Positions 6,125-6,262 of a stretch of 6,262 bases of DNA are shown in pieces. Made by a program: the position numbers and the translations under genes. The stretch's first letter is position 1. Each line of letters opens with the position of its first letter. The DNA lies in assembly GCA_021799945.1 (NCBI GenBank), contig JAJYZK010000196.1:1-6262 (forward strand), written 5' to 3'. Origin of the DNA: Acidobacteriota bacterium (GTDB taxonomy: Bacteria; Acidobacteriota; Terriglobia; Terriglobales; Acidobacteriaceae). The notes under the pieces are model-generated. The model ran no database searches, was not told where the DNA came from, and saw only the letters and a list, made by a program, of their open reading frames with translations.

Positions 6125-6262
6125 ATGTCGCGAGACAATTTGAAAGACGGAAGCACGGCGGCGATTCTTTCCCGCCGGTCGTTCCTCGGCGCCGGCGCAG
6201 CGGCGGCCGCGGCGGCTCTCTCTTCCTTCGTCCGGCCGCCGATGGCCGAGGCCTTCGGCGAT
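6125..6262 (+). CDS. Tat-exported protein, 3'-truncated by window end; family not recognised
   Basis: Only the first 46 codons are present, with no stop before the window ends. The translation is a classic twin-arginine signal peptide. A polar n-region leads to SRRSFLG (16-22, with R17 and R18), then an Ala-rich hydrophobic stretch (23-36) and a likely signal-peptidase site after M-A-E-A (A43). The ATG at 6125 is 24 bases after the dipZ stop, with GAGG at 6114-6117 spaced 7 bases from it, so co-transcription with dipZ is likely. Tat export means the mature protein is probably folded or cofactor-loaded in the cytoplasm before crossing to the compartment where DipZ's thioredoxin domain acts. 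The mature sequence visible is just FGD, so no function can be assigned. A redox enzyme or DipZ client would suit the context, but this is only inference. Confidence 0.8.
   Translation, partial: MSRDNLKDGSTAAILSRRSFLGAGAAAAAAALSSFVRPPMAEAFGD

Overview
The window is GC-rich bacterial DNA holding five genes, three complete and two cut by the window edges. From left to right: the 3' part of a secreted phosphocholine-type phospholipase C (+, 1-2015); a YbhB/YbcL-type PEBP (Raf-kinase-inhibitor-like) protein (-, 2128-2754); a YdbC-like aldo/keto reductase (+, 3011-3898); a DipZ-type fusion of a CcdA membrane domain, a TlpA-like thioredoxin domain and a C-terminal beta-rich module (+, 4331-6100); and the first 46 codons of a Tat-exported protein (+, 6125 onward).

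The best clue to the organism is a 30-base element that occurs twice, in inverted orientation, between the aldo/keto reductase and dipZ (3965-3994 and 4074-4103). Its core (CTGAGCGCAGCGAAGGATCT) is a dispersed intergenic repeat I associate mainly with Acidobacteriota. Together with the high GC, the Tat-dependent secretome and a DipZ fusion, this suggests an acidobacterium (inference; the same repeat family also occurs in other environmental phyla).

Layout: the phospholipase and the PEBP gene converge on a 112-base gap with no convincing terminator. The PEBP and aldo/keto reductase genes diverge from a 256-base region. The reductase side of that region carries AT-rich promoter-like sequence and a cluster of ACGGTCC direct repeats. 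A 432-base gene-free stretch then holds the inverted dispersed repeat and, closer to dipZ, a separate perfect 12-base inverted repeat. dipZ and the Tat-protein gene lie 24 bases apart on the same strand and probably form an operon.

Functional reading: there is an envelope theme. The phospholipase acts outside the cytoplasm and is normally Tat-exported. DipZ carries reducing power across the inner membrane to an extracytoplasmic thioredoxin domain. The downstream gene encodes another Tat substrate that may be a client or partner of DipZ. The PEBP protein and the reductase look like ordinary cytoplasmic accessory proteins. I see no mobile-element genes, CRISPR array, RNA gene or clearly new multi-gene system. 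The points worth a second look are the intergenic repeats, the dipZ-Tat gene pair and the DipZ C-terminal module.
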